Positions 25,120 to 33,775 of a stretch of DNA of 64,000 bases are shown here, in pieces. The first letter of the stretch is position 1; each line of letters begins with the position of its first letter. The translations under genes and the position numbers were made by a program. The notes beneath the pieces are model-generated. The model was not told where the DNA came from, did no database searches, and worked only from the letters and a program-made list of their open reading frames with translations. The stretch lies in the NCBI RefSeq assembly GCF_040448305.1, contig NZ_CP148752.1, positions 5,991,501-6,055,500 on the forward strand, written 5' to 3'. The DNA comes from Pseudomonas fluorescens (lineage in GTDB: Bacteria; Pseudomonadota; Gammaproteobacteria; Pseudomonadales; Pseudomonadaceae).

Positions 25120-27007
25120 CACGGGCGGTAGCCTCTGCACTGATAGGGCTGGCGTATTCGGGCTTCAACCGACCGTCCTGGTCCAGGAGCCAGGCATCCA
25201 TGATCTGGCGCACCACTGGCGCGGCAACGCCGGAGCCGGACTCGCCGTTCTCGACCATCACCGACACCACGATTTTCGGGTCGTCGGCCGGCGCGAAACC
25301 GACGAACAGGGCGTGGTCGCGATGGCGTTCCTGAACCTTGGAACGGTCGTACTTCTCGCCCTGCTTGATCGCGACCACCTGGGCCGTACCCGACTTGCCG
25401 GCAATCCGGTATTGCGCACCGATCGAGGCCTTGCGTGCCGTACCGCGAGCACCGTGCATCACCTGCTGCATACCGTGATTGACCTTGTTCCAGTCCGACG
25501 GGTCGCGCAGGATGATGTCCGGCATCGGATTTTCATCCACCGGTTTCACGCCCTCGATGGTCTTGGCCAGGTGCGGACGGTTCCAGACGCCTTTGTTGGC
25601 GACCAGGGCGGTGGCCTGGGCCAGTTGCAACGGGGTCGACTGCATATAGCCCTGGCCAATCCCGAGAATCAGCGTCTCACCCGGGAACCACGCCTGCCGA
25701 CGGGTCGCACGCTTCCATTCGCGGGACGGCATCAGCCCAGGCGATTCTTCGAACATGTCCAGCGAGACTTTCTGGCCGATGCCGAATTTGGTCATGTATG
25801 CCGACAGCCGATCGATCCCCAGCTTGTGGGCCAGGTCATAGAAGTAGGTGTCGTTGGAACGCATGATCGCCGTATCGAGGTCGACAAAGCCGTCGCCGGT
25901 GCGGTTCCAGTTACGGTATTTGTGATCGTAGTTGGGCAGCATGTAGTAACCCGGGTCGAACACTCGTGACGACGCCGTCACCACGCCCGCGTCCAGACCG
26001 GCAATCGCCACCGCCGGTTTGATCGTCGAACCCGGCGGGTACAGGCCGCGCAATACGCGGTTGAACAGCGGCCGGTCGATAGAGTCGCGCAGCTCGGAAT
26101 AGGCCTTGAAGCTGATGCCGGTGACAAACAGGTTCGGGTCGAAACTCGGTTGGCTGACCATCGCCAGCACTTCGCCGGTTTTCGGGTCCAGTGCTACCAC
26201 CGCGCCACGACGACCACCGAGCGCCGCTTCGGCGGCTTCCTGCAATTTGATGTCCAGGCTCAGGACGATGTCCTTGCCGGGAATCGGATCGGTACGCTTG
26301 AGCACGCGCAGTACGCGGCCGCGAGCGTTGGTTTCAACTTCTTCGTAGCCCACCTGGCCGTGCAACTCGGGCTCATAAAAACGCTCGATGCCGGTTTTGC
26401 CGATGTGGTGGGTGCCGCTGTAATTGACCGGATCGAGGGACTTGAGCTCTTTCTCGTTGATCCGCCCCATGTAACCGACCGAGTGCGCAAAGTGCGCACC
26501 CTGCGGATAGTGGCGCACCAGTTGCGCGACCACTTCCACCCCAGGCAGGCGGAACTGGTTCACGGCGATCCGGGCGATCTGCTCTTCGCTCAGCTCAAAC
26601 AGGATCGGCACCGGTTCGAACGGCCGGCGCCCCTGGCGCATGCGCTTCTCGAAAATCACCCGATCCTCGGGTGTCAGCTCCAGCACTTCGACAATCACGT
26701 CGAGCACTTTCTGCCAGTCGCCGGACCGCTCGCGGGTCATGCTCAGGCTGAAGCTGGGCCGGTTATCGGCGATCACCACGCCGTTGCGGTCGAAAATCAG
26801 CCCGCGAGTCGGCGGAATCGGCTGCACGTGGACGCGGTTGTTTTCCGACAGGGTCGAGTGGTACTCGTACTGGATCACCTGCAGGAAATACAAACGCGCG
26901 ATCAGCACGCAGATCAGCGCCACCACCGCAATTGCCCCAAACACGACGCGGCCACGCACCAGACGGGCGTCTTTTTCGTGGTCCTTGATGCGGATCGGCT
27001 GGGACAT
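25112..27007 (-). CDS. mrdA: Penicillin-binding protein 2 (elongasome transpeptidase)
   Basis: PBP2 cross-links peptidoglycan during elongation with RodA. The 631-residue class B PBP has one N-terminal membrane helix (VVFGAIAVVALICVLIARLYF), a pedestal domain, and a transpeptidase domain with Ser327-Thr-Ile-Lys330, an SND motif (MRSNDTYFYDLA) and KSGTAQ. The ATG at 27007 gives the usual short cytoplasmic tail MSQPIRIKDHEKDARLVRGR. It starts ten bases after rlmH ends. Confidence 0.96.
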   Translation of the reverse strand: MSQPIRIKDHEKDARLVRGRVVFGAIAVVALICVLIARLYFLQVIQYEYHSTLSENNRVHVQPIPPTRGLIFDRNGVVIADNRPSFSLSMTRERSGDWQKVLDVIVEVLELTPEDRVIFEKRMRQGRRPFEPVPILFELSEEQIARIAVNQFRLPGVEVVAQLVRHYPQGAHFAHSVGYMGRINEKELKSLDPVNYSGTHHIGKTGIERFYEPELHGQVGYEEVETNARGRVLRVLKRTDPIPGKDIVLSLDIKLQEAAEAALGGRRGAVVALDPKTGEVLAMVSQPSFDPNLFVTGISFKAYSELRDSIDRPLFNRVLRGLYPPGSTIKPAVAIAGLDAGVVTASSRVFDPGYYMLPNYDHKYRNWNRTGDGFVDLDTAIMRSNDTYFYDLAHKLGIDRLSAYMTKFGIGQKVSLDMFEESPGLMPSREWKRATRRQAWFPGETLILGIGQGYMQSTPLQLAQATALVANKGVWNRPHLAKTIEGVKPVDENPMPDIILRDPSDWNKVNHGMQQVMHGARGTARKASIGAQYRIAGKSGTAQVVAIKQGEKYDRSKVQERHRDHALFVGFAPADDPKIVVSVMVENGESGSGVAAPVVRQIMDAWLLDQDGRLKPEYASPISAEATARDE

Positions 27008-27017
27008 GAGGGCAGAA

Positions 27018-27485
27018 CTACTTGTGGTAAGGGTGACCGGACAGCACGGTCCAGGCACGGTACAACTGTTCGCCGATCAGAATCCGCACCAGCGGGTGCG
27101 GCAAGGTCAGCGGCGACAACGACCAGCGCTGGTCAGCCCTGGCACAGACTTCCGGCGCCAGCCCTTCGGGGCCGCCGACCATGAAGTTGACGGTGCGCGA
27201 GTCCAGCCGCCAGCGGTCTAGCTCGACCGCCAGTTGCTCGGTGCTCCAGGGCTTGCCATGGACTTCGAGAGTGACAATCCGCTCGTTCGGCCCGACCTTG
27301 GCCAGCATGGCTTCGCCTTCCTGACGGATGAAGCGGGCCACGTCGGCATTCTTGCCACGGGTATTGAGCGGTATTTCCACCAGTTCCAGCGCCAGCTCGG
27401 ACGGAAGACGCTTGGCATATTCATGCCAGCCTTCTTCCACCCATTTGGGCATGCGTGAACCGACGGCGATCAGTCGCAGTCGCAC
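27018..27485 (-). CDS. rlmH: 23S rRNA pseudouridine-1915 N3-methyltransferase RlmH
   Basis: RlmH methylates pseudouridine 1915 of 23S rRNA in the assembled ribosome. The 155-residue SPOUT protein has the trefoil-knot segments VNFMVGGPEGL (SAM binding) and the conserved C-terminus LIGEQLYRAWTVLSGHPYHK. It sits between rsfS (nine-base gap) and mrdA (ten-base gap), a widely conserved order. Confidence 0.96.
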   Translation of the reverse strand: MRLRLIAVGSRMPKWVEEGWHEYAKRLPSELALELVEIPLNTRGKNADVARFIRQEGEAMLAKVGPNERIVTLEVHGKPWSTEQLAVELDRWRLDSRTVNFMVGGPEGLAPEVCARADQRWSLSPLTLPHPLVRILIGEQLYRAWTVLSGHPYHK

Positions 27486-27494
27486 AGCGGTCCC

Positions 27495-27989
27495 TTATTC
27501 CTGGTCTTTGTTGAGCTTGTTGAAGTGCTCGTGACCAACTTCAGGGCTGTGGTGCTTGCCATCGGCCGCACGGCTCTGCTCGGCACCTTTCCACAGGCGC
27601 TCCAGGTCGTAGAACTGACGGGCGTTGGAGGTCATCATGTGGACGATCACGTCGTCCATGTCCAACAGCACCCAGTCGCTGTCGCCCTTGCCTTCTTCAC
27701 CCAGCGGCTTGATACCCAGGGCTTTGACGGCCTCGCGGACCTTGTCCAGCATCGCGCCGATCTGGCGGTTGGAGGTACCGGTGGCGATGATCATGTAGTC
27801 AGTGATGCTCTGCTTGTCGCGAACATCAATCACCAGCACGTCCTGGGCCTTGACGTCTTCCAGGGCGGCTACGGCGATCTTGACCAGCTCGTCGCCTTTA
27901 GGCGGCTCGGCGGCGAGAACCTTTTCAGGCAGCGGGGCACTCTTGAATGTGCCTTTGCGTTTTACTTTGCTTTCGTTGTTGCTCGTCAT
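27495..27989 (-). CDS. rsfS: Ribosomal silencing factor RsfS
   Basis: RsfS binds ribosomal protein uL14 on the 50S subunit and blocks joining with 30S in starved cells. The 164-residue protein has a basic 40-residue N-terminal extension (MTSNNESKVKRKGTFKSAPLP) usual in pseudomonads, then the DUF143 fold with VLVIDVRDKQSITDYMIIATG and the conserved WVLLDMDDVIVHMM segment. The ATG at 27989 is the conserved start; the reading frame open to 28055 is not similar to the family. Confidence 0.95.
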   Translation of the reverse strand: MTSNNESKVKRKGTFKSAPLPEKVLAAEPPKGDELVKIAVAALEDVKAQDVLVIDVRDKQSITDYMIIATGTSNRQIGAMLDKVREAVKALGIKPLGEEGKGDSDWVLLDMDDVIVHMMTSNARQFYDLERLWKGAEQSRAADGKHHSPEVGHEHFNKLNKDQE

Positions 27990-28061
27990 ATAAAACTCGT
28001 TTTGCTCGTATGTTCGGGGCTTCGATACACGTTGTTGCCACGTGCCTTGAAGCACTCCTAT

Positions 28062-28751
28062 TCAGTTCGACGCACGGTAGAGTCCGTGCGCATCGATGTA
28101 GGCCAGGACCGCGTCGGGCACCAGGAAACGTACCGACTTACCGCTGGCCAGCAGTTGACGGATCTGGGTGGCGGATACCGCGAGCGGTGTCTGCCAGACG
28201 AATGCAATCTGTCCGCTCGGCCCTTTGAGGGCCAGCGGGTCGCTCACCGAGCGCGCTGCCAGCAGGTTGCGCAAGGCATCCGGTGGTTCGCTGTCGGCAT
28301 CCGGGCGTTGCAACACCAGGATATGGCAATGCTGGAGCAACTCTTCCCAGCGGTGCCAAGTGGGCAGGCCGCAAAAAGCGTCCCAGCCCAAAAGCAGAAA
28401 AACCTGGTCATCCGCGGCCAGTTCGGCGCGCATCAGTTCCAGGGTATCAATGGTGTAGGACGGTTTGTCCCGCTGCAATTCGCGGGCGTCCACCACCAAC
28501 GGTGCCACACCGGCCACCGCGCACTCGACCATCGCCAGACGGTCTTTCGCCGACACCTGCGGCTTGCCCCGATGGGGTGGCCTGGCACTGGGTGTCAGAC
28601 GCAGCTCATCAAGCACCAGTGTTTCAGCGACTTCCAGCGCACCGCGCAAGTGGCCGATGTGCACCGGGTCGAACGTTCCGCCCAGCACGCCAATGCGGCG
28701 AGGGGCTGGCTCGCTGACGGTGACCGGGGCTGACGGGTCGAAGTCGCCCAA
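28062..28751 (-). CDS. nadD: Nicotinate-nucleotide adenylyltransferase NadD
   Basis: NadD makes deamido-NAD from nicotinate mononucleotide and ATP. The 229-residue protein shows the nucleotidyltransferase motifs GGTFDPVHIGHL and SATQIRQLLASG. The start is probably a TTG at 28751, because AGGAG lies ten bases before it and it falls just after the proA stop; a GTG at 28787 has no such site and would overlap proA. The extra 18 residues before the first beta-strand are a pseudomonad-type extension. rsfS follows after 72 bases. Confidence 0.92.
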   Translation of the reverse strand: MGDFDPSAPVTVSEPAPRRIGVLGGTFDPVHIGHLRGALEVAETLVLDELRLTPSARPPHRGKPQVSAKDRLAMVECAVAGVAPLVVDARELQRDKPSYTIDTLELMRAELAADDQVFLLLGWDAFCGLPTWHRWEELLQHCHILVLQRPDADSEPPDALRNLLAARSVSDPLALKGPSGQIAFVWQTPLAVSATQIRQLLASGKSVRFLVPDAVLAYIDAHGLYRASN

Positions 28752-28752
28752 G

Positions 28753-30024
28753 TCAGACCGGCTCCTGTCCGCGCAGCTGCCCGTCACCGACCACGATGTA
28801 CTTCTCGCAGGTCAGTCCTTCGAGGCCCACCGGGCCGCGGGCGTGCAGCTTATCAGTAGAAATGCCGATCTCGGCACCCAATCCGTATTCGAAGCCATCG
28901 GCGAAGCATGTCGGGGTATTGATCATCACCGACGAGGAGTCGACTTCAGCCACGAAACGCCGGGTGTCGCCCTGGTGTTCGCTGACAATCGAATCGGTGT
29001 GATGGGAGCCGTAATGATTGATGTGCTCGATGGCCTGGCCCAGTCCGTCGACCACGCGGATCGACAGAATCGCCGCCAGATACTCGGTGTTCCAGTCTTC
29101 CTCGGTGGCCGGCACGGCATCGATGATCGCCCGGGTGCGTTCGCAACCACGCAGCTCGACGCCTTTTTCGCGGAACTGGGCCGCCATCGCCGGCAGGAAA
29201 TCCTTGGCAACGGCTTGATCCACCAGCAGCGTTTCCATGGCACCGCAGATGCCATAACGGTAAGTCTTGGCATTGAACGCAATGCGCTGGGCCTTGGCCA
29301 GGTCGGCGTGTTCACTCACATAAACGTGGCAGATGCCGTCCAGATGCTTGATCACCGGAACGCGGGCATCACGGCTGACGCGTTCGATCAGGCCACGGCC
29401 GCCGCGCGGCACGATGACATCGACGTACTCTGGCATGGTGATCAGCGCGCCGACGGCAGCGCGATCCGTGGTTTCGACCACTTGCACCACCGCGGCCGGC
29501 AAATCGGCCTCGGCCAGGCCACGCTGAATGCAGGCGGCGATGGCGCGATTGGAATGAATCGCCTCGGAACCGCCGCGCAGGATGGTCGCGTTACCGGACT
29601 TCAGGCACAGGCTCGCGGCATCGATGGTCACGTTCGGCCGCGACTCGTAGATGATTCCGATCACGCCCAATGGCACGCGCATCTTGCCGACCTGAATACC
29701 GGACGGACGGAAGCTCATGTCGCGGATCGCACCAACCGGGTCCGGCAGCGCTGCTACCTGACGCAGGCCGACGATCATGCCGTCGATACGCGCCGGGGTC
29801 AGCGCCAGGCGTTCGAGCAGGGCTGGCTCAAGACCATTGGCGCGACCGGCGGCCAAATCCTGTTCATTGGCCGCCGTCAGCTCGGCGCGGGCAGCGTCCA
29901 GCGCATTGGCGGCGGCCTGCAGGGCGCGGTTTTTCTGCGCGGTACTGGCACGGCCGATCACGCGGGAAGCTTCGCGGGCAGCGCAACCCAGGCGGGTCAT
30001 GTAGTCAAGAACGGACTCAGTCAT
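28753..30024 (-). CDS. proA: Gamma-glutamyl phosphate reductase ProA
   Basis: ProA reduces gamma-glutamyl phosphate to glutamate semialdehyde in proline synthesis. The 423-residue aldehyde-dehydrogenase-fold protein has the conserved cofactor segments and the catalytic cysteine in HLDGICHVYV. The ATG at 30024 gives the family start MTESVLDYMTRLG; a 37-residue upstream extension is not conserved. It is the first gene of the long minus-strand block, which ends at lipA. Confidence 0.96.
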   Translation of the reverse strand: MTESVLDYMTRLGCAAREASRVIGRASTAQKNRALQAAANALDAARAELTAANEQDLAAGRANGLEPALLERLALTPARIDGMIVGLRQVAALPDPVGAIRDMSFRPSGIQVGKMRVPLGVIGIIYESRPNVTIDAASLCLKSGNATILRGGSEAIHSNRAIAACIQRGLAEADLPAAVVQVVETTDRAAVGALITMPEYVDVIVPRGGRGLIERVSRDARVPVIKHLDGICHVYVSEHADLAKAQRIAFNAKTYRYGICGAMETLLVDQAVAKDFLPAMAAQFREKGVELRGCERTRAIIDAVPATEEDWNTEYLAAILSIRVVDGLGQAIEHINHYGSHHTDSIVSEHQGDTRRFVAEVDSSSVMINTPTCFADGFEYGLGAEIGISTDKLHARGPVGLEGLTCEKYIVVGDGQLRGQEPV

Positions 30025-30213
30025 GGTCTGGCGTGGTCTTTGATTAGGTCTTGGTAAAGAGTAAAGCGACAGATTATAGCTGTCGCGCCCACCGACTAAC
30101 AGCGGTGACGGGCGGATGGTCGAAATGGAGGGCAATTTGCTGATGTTCAGCCGGGATTAAGCTGCAAATTGTTATCATCACGACTCATTCAGCCCTGACA
30201 AATGCCGGTCATC

Positions 30214-30912
30214 ATGTCCAATCTGACTGTTCGAGCGTCCGCTGTGAGCCTGCCCACGGGCCTCCCGGACGCGTTTTTCGACCGTGACGCGCAAGTTCTG
30301 GCCCGGGAGCTACTGGGTAAAGTCATCCGCCATCGGGTTGGTGACCTGTGGCTCAGCGCCCGGATCATCGAAACCGAAGCCTATTACTGCGCAGAAAAGG
30401 GTAGCCACGCGTCCCTCGGCTACACAGAAAAGCGTAAGGCTTTGTTTCTGGATGGCGGCCACATCTATATGTATTACGCCCGGGGCGGCGATTCACTGAA
30501 CTTCAGTGCCCAGGGGCCGGGTAACGCCGTGCTGATCAAATCCGCCTACCCATGGGTCGATGAATTGAGCGGACCGGGCAGCCTGGCACAGATGCTATTG
30601 AACAATCCCGATGCCCAGGGCCACCCTCGCCCATCACAAAAACTCTGCGCCGGGCAAACCCTGCTCTGCAAGGCGCTGGGCCTGAAAGTGCCGGTGTGGG
30701 ACGCCAAACGCTTCGACCATGAGGTGCTGCTGGTAGAACACGTCGGGCAGACGCCCGTCCACATCATCCAGACTACGCGCCTGGGCATCCCCCATGGGCG
30801 CGATGAACACCTGATGTACCGCTTCGTCGACGCTGCTTACGCGGCTTATTGCACGCGCAACCCGCTACGACGGGGGCAGACCGAAGGGCGCGATTATTTT
30901 GTGCTGTCCTGA
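30214..30912 (+). CDS. DNA-3-methyladenine glycosylase (AAG/MPG family)
   Basis: The 232-residue protein belongs to the alkyladenine DNA glycosylase family, which removes 3-methyladenine and other damaged purines by base flipping. It shows the family segments FFDRDAQVLARELLGK, the catalytic-water region RIIETEAYY, and the DNA-intercalating loop followed by IYMYYARGGDSLNF (where bacteria and mammals usually have a (V/I)YxxYG motif). The C-terminal R-x-x-x-G-R-D-Y segment is also present. The start may be the ATG at 30214 or 30202. It is divergent from proA and stands alone. Confidence 0.9.
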   Translation: MSNLTVRASAVSLPTGLPDAFFDRDAQVLARELLGKVIRHRVGDLWLSARIIETEAYYCAEKGSHASLGYTEKRKALFLDGGHIYMYYARGGDSLNFSAQGPGNAVLIKSAYPWVDELSGPGSLAQMLLNNPDAQGHPRPSQKLCAGQTLLCKALGLKVPVWDAKRFDHEVLLVEHVGQTPVHIIQTTRLGIPHGRDEHLMYRFVDAAYAAYCTRNPLRRGQTEGRDYFVLS

Positions 30913-30944
30913 AATTGACTCAGACTTGATGCAAACAGAAATCC

Positions 30945-31038
30945 CCTGTGGGAGCGGGCTTGCCCGCGATGAGGTCAGCACAATCAGCATCACTGTTGAC
31001 TCAAAGTGCGCTATCGCGAGCAGGCTCGCTCCTACAAG
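30945..31038. repeat. Imperfect REP pair
   Basis: CCTGTGGGAGCGGGCTTGCC (30945 on) and the inverted arm GCGAGCAGGCTCGCTCCTAC (31015 on) are related but not exact reverse complements, so this is a mixed or ageing REPIN after the glycosylase gene. Confidence 0.7.
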
Positions 31039-31070
31039 TAGAAAATTGAACATTTGATGGAGTGGTTTTT

Positions 31071-32387
31071 ATGGGCCAATGGCTCGATAGCGTGACCGGA
31101 TGGTTGGCGGTCAACCCGCAATGGCTGGCAGCAGCGGTATTCATCGTGGCCTTTGTGGAATGCCTGGCGATTGCCGGGCTGATCGTTCCCGGCACGGTGT
31201 TGCTGTTCGCCGTGGCGGTACTGGCAGGCAGTGGCGCGCTGACGCTCAGTGAGACGCTCTTGCTGGGTTTCGTCGCCGGGGTGCTGGGCGACGTTATTTC
31301 GTATTTTCTGGGGCGGCACTTCCATCAGAACATCCGGCGCCTGCCGGGCTTGCGCCATCATCCGGAATGGATCGCCGGGGCCGAGACTTATTTCCAGCGC
31401 TACGGTATCGCCAGCCTGCTGGTTGGGCGTTTTATCGGCCCCCTGCGGCCAATGCTGCCGATGGTGGCCGGCATGTGCGACATGCCTTTCCCGCGCTTCT
31501 TCGCTGTCAGCCTATTGGCCGGCGCGGGTTGGTCGGTGGCTTATCTGATGCCTGGCTGGGCCACGGGCGCGGCAATCCGCTTGCCGTTGCCCGAAGGCTT
31601 CTGGCTCCAGGCCGGGGTTGTTGCTGGCAGCATTGCGGTGATGGTCGGCTTGAGCGCGACCAGCAGCCTGCGCCGGCATCGCCGCGCGACGTTGTTCATT
31701 ACCGGGATGAGTCTGCTGATTCTGACGGGGCTGTTTATCGGTTACTCGCACCTGTCCGCACTCGATCAAGGGGTGATGACGCTGGTGCAGGAGCATCGCC
31801 AACCGATGCTGGATGAAGTGGCGGTGGTCTTCACGCTGATCGGCGAATTCCGCAACATGCTATTTTTCAGCGCACTGCTGACCGGTTTGCTGCTGCTGAT
31901 GCGGCAATGGCGGCACGCGATTTTCGCGGGCAGCACGTTGCTCTTCACGGCACTGGCCAATACCGCGACCAAGTACTTTTTCGCCCGCGTGCGCCCCGAA
32001 GTGTTGAGCGATCCGCTCACCAGCTACAGCATGCCCAGCGGCCATGCTTCAGGGTCTTTCGCGCTGTTCCTGACCCTCGCCGTCCTGGCGGGACGCGGAC
32101 AACCGCCTCGGATGCGCCTGACCTGGTTATTGGTGGGCTGCCTGCCCGCAATGGCGATTTCGCTTTCGCGGGTTTACCTCGGAGCGCATTGGCCGACAGA
32201 TGTATTGGCCGGCGCGATGCTGGCGGCATGTGTCTGCGCGGCCAGCCTGTGGCTGATCCAGCGCAAGGAACCGCTCAACGCCTTGCCACCCAAGGTTTGG
32301 TGGTTGGTGTTGCCGGCGTTGGTGGCATTGTTCGGCTTCTTCGTGTTGCAGCACTTGCCGCATACGATGTTGCGGTATGCGTACTAG
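31071..32387 (+). CDS. DedA-PAP2 phosphatase fusion membrane protein
   Basis: The 438-residue inner-membrane protein joins two known families. Residues of about 1-200 are a DedA (SNARE-assoc) domain with the motifs AGLIVPGTVLLF, GDVISYFLGRHF, and FIGPLRPMLPMVAG. Residues of about 215-420 are a type 2 phosphatidic-acid phosphatase with all three catalytic motifs: KYFFARVRPE, YSMPSGHASGSF and SRVYLGAHWPTDVLAG. DedA proteins flip undecaprenyl phosphate and PAP2 enzymes dephosphorylate its diphosphate, so the fusion probably recycles the lipid carrier of wall synthesis. ATG 31071 follows GATGGAG. It stands alone between repeats. Confidence 0.9.
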   Translation: MGQWLDSVTGWLAVNPQWLAAAVFIVAFVECLAIAGLIVPGTVLLFAVAVLAGSGALTLSETLLLGFVAGVLGDVISYFLGRHFHQNIRRLPGLRHHPEWIAGAETYFQRYGIASLLVGRFIGPLRPMLPMVAGMCDMPFPRFFAVSLLAGAGWSVAYLMPGWATGAAIRLPLPEGFWLQAGVVAGSIAVMVGLSATSSLRRHRRATLFITGMSLLILTGLFIGYSHLSALDQGVMTLVQEHRQPMLDEVAVVFTLIGEFRNMLFFSALLTGLLLLMRQWRHAIFAGSTLLFTALANTATKYFFARVRPEVLSDPLTSYSMPSGHASGSFALFLTLAVLAGRGQPPRMRLTWLLVGCLPAMAISLSRVYLGAHWPTDVLAGAMLAACVCAASLWLIQRKEPLNALPPKVWWLVLPALVALFGFFVLQHLPHTMLRYAY

Positions 32388-32394
32388 ATAAAGC

Positions 32395-32473
32395 AAAAGA
32401 TCTCAGCCCTCAGTCGCTTCTACATGAATGGGGGTGTTCGCCCTGTAGAAGCTGCCGAAGGCTGCGATCCTTT
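32395..32473. repeat. Decayed REPIN (GCAGCCTGCGGCAGCTCC class)
   Basis: Arms 32395-32424 and 32444-32473 match the class found at 9634-9710 but contain several mismatches, so this copy is degenerating. Confidence 0.6.
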
Positions 32474-32582
32474 CAATAATGCCAGGCAAACAATTTCTCG
32501 GCGACTCACCCAATCACAGCAGGCCAATCAAGAACCACCTTGAAATTAAGTAACAGCGCCCCCTGACAACTTATATTAAGCT

Positions 32583-32951
32583 TCAGCCCCCGAACGGGAA
32601 GCTTGGCAAAGCTGACTCTTCAACACCACGATATTTCGCAATGGCTATATCGGCCTGCTTGGAAACTTTCCCAGCGACGACGACATAGTCTTCCAGCTTC
32701 CAACGAACTTCCGTGGAAAACTTGATCATCGCCTCCCCCACATAATCATCCCAGAGCTGCTGCTCAAATCTATCGTGGCCGCCACTCAAATCCGAACGTC
32801 GCACCAGGATCAACGCATCCGCCGCATTCGCCGCCGAGTCCGCCGCAAACTCAACTTCGGCCCGCGGTGCATTTGCGAAAACATACCGGACCATAATCCG
32901 GGAAAAGCACGCCCCCCACAACTTACGCTCATCGCCATTTAAATCTTTCAT
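32583..32951 (-). CDS. Orphan protein of unknown function, 122 residues
   Basis: I do not recognise a family. The predicted soluble protein is acidic and helical, with two alanine-rich stretches (VEFAADSAANAADALILVRR) and a glycine/proline tail (SALPSFPFGG). The ATG at 32951 is supported by AAGGGA eight bases upstream; the open frame to 32999 is excluded because the predicted transcript starts near 32992. It lies in an AT-rich islet, unlike its neighbours, with a good sigma-70 promoter and a hairpin at the transcript's 5' end. These signs suggest acquisition by transfer. Confidence 0.7.
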   Translation of the reverse strand: MKDLNGDERKLWGACFSRIMVRYVFANAPRAEVEFAADSAANAADALILVRRSDLSGGHDRFEQQLWDDYVGEAMIKFSTEVRWKLEDYVVVAGKVSKQADIAIAKYRGVEESALPSFPFGG

Positions 32952-32975
32952 AAAATAATCCCTTATATATGCAAT

Positions 32976-32992
32976 GCCTGCTTCATGCAGGC
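32976..32992 (-). promoter_or_regulatory. 5'-terminal hairpin in the orphan gene's leader
   Basis: GCCTGC pairs with GCAGGC around ATGAA on the minus strand, starting at the predicted transcription start. It may protect the mRNA end or serve as an operator. Confidence 0.5.
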
Positions 32993-32998
32993 GGAGCA

Positions 32999-33027
32999 AA
33001 TATAATCACCCAAACCTGACCAATCAA
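32999..33027 (-). promoter_or_regulatory. Sigma-70 promoter of the orphan gene
   Basis: On the minus strand TTGATT and TATATT are separated by 17 bases, followed by a leader of about 40 bases to the ATG at 32951. Confidence 0.7.
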
Positions 33028-33174
33028 CACAAACCACTCTCCGCACTTATTAGAAATCAATACAAAGACCAGTCAGGCAAACTGACTATAACCCTCTGAA
33101 CAACCAACCATTAAATTGAAGCCTCAACCAAATAACAACACTCAGCCAAACAATCGATGACTTGCCGTTATTAA

Positions 33175-33765
33175 TCAGGCAAACAACTCCCCCTGCAACT
33201 CATCCAGCAGCGCCTGAATCGCATCCAGTCGCTGCTGCGGATCGTCAAGTTGCAGCAGATCGATCTTGTCCAGCTCAGCGAAGGGCAACAGGTACGCCAA
33301 CTGATTGGCCAGCGACTGCTGGCCGGTCGCTTCGGTACCCATGTTCAAGGCTTCGACCATCGGGTGTTCCGCCAGAGCCTTGAGCAAGGCCACCAGATCG
33401 GCGTCCTCATCCTGCAGTGGCTGCTCGGGTTCGTCTTCCAGCCACTCGACCTCGGCGACGGTCAACTGATCGCGCTGGACTTCCGTTCGTAATACATGGA
33501 AACGCCGTCCACCCTGAACCCGAATCCCCAGCAGGCCGTTGTCCTGCTGCTTGAAATCGGTGATCAGCGCCTCACACCCGACCAGGGCGTAACCCGCCGG
33601 GGCGATCCCGACTTCTTCGCCATCGAGGATGCACACCACGCCGAATCCGCCGCCCTGCTTCATGCAGCGGCCGATCATGTCCAGATAGCGCGCTTCGAAG
33701 ATCTGCAAGTCGAGGATGCAGCCTGGGAACAGCACTGTATTGAGCGGAAAAAGCGGCAGACTCAT
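33175..33765 (-). CDS. Lon substrate-binding (LON/PUA-like) domain protein
   Basis: The 196-residue cytosolic protein consists of one LON N-terminal domain with LPLFPLNTVLFPGCILDLQIFE and RYLDMIGRCMKQGGGFGVV, but has no AAA+ or protease part. Stand-alone LON domains are common in proteobacteria; they may bind substrates or nucleic acid, and their role is not settled. The ATG at 33765 starts directly at the conserved MSLPLFPLN, with AAGGAAAT upstream. It lies ten bases after the lrgB-like gene on the same strand, so it may share its transcript. Confidence 0.9.
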   Translation of the reverse strand: MSLPLFPLNTVLFPGCILDLQIFEARYLDMIGRCMKQGGGFGVVCILDGEEVGIAPAGYALVGCEALITDFKQQDNGLLGIRVQGGRRFHVLRTEVQRDQLTVAEVEWLEDEPEQPLQDEDADLVALLKALAEHPMVEALNMGTEATGQQSLANQLAYLLPFAELDKIDLLQLDDPQQRLDAIQALLDELQGELFA

Positions 33766-33775
33766 AGACATTTCC

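Noticed and set aside
32976..32992. The hairpin as a terminator for the gene upstream
   Set aside because: It has no T-run and lies at the predicted transcription start of the orphan gene, so a leader element fits better.
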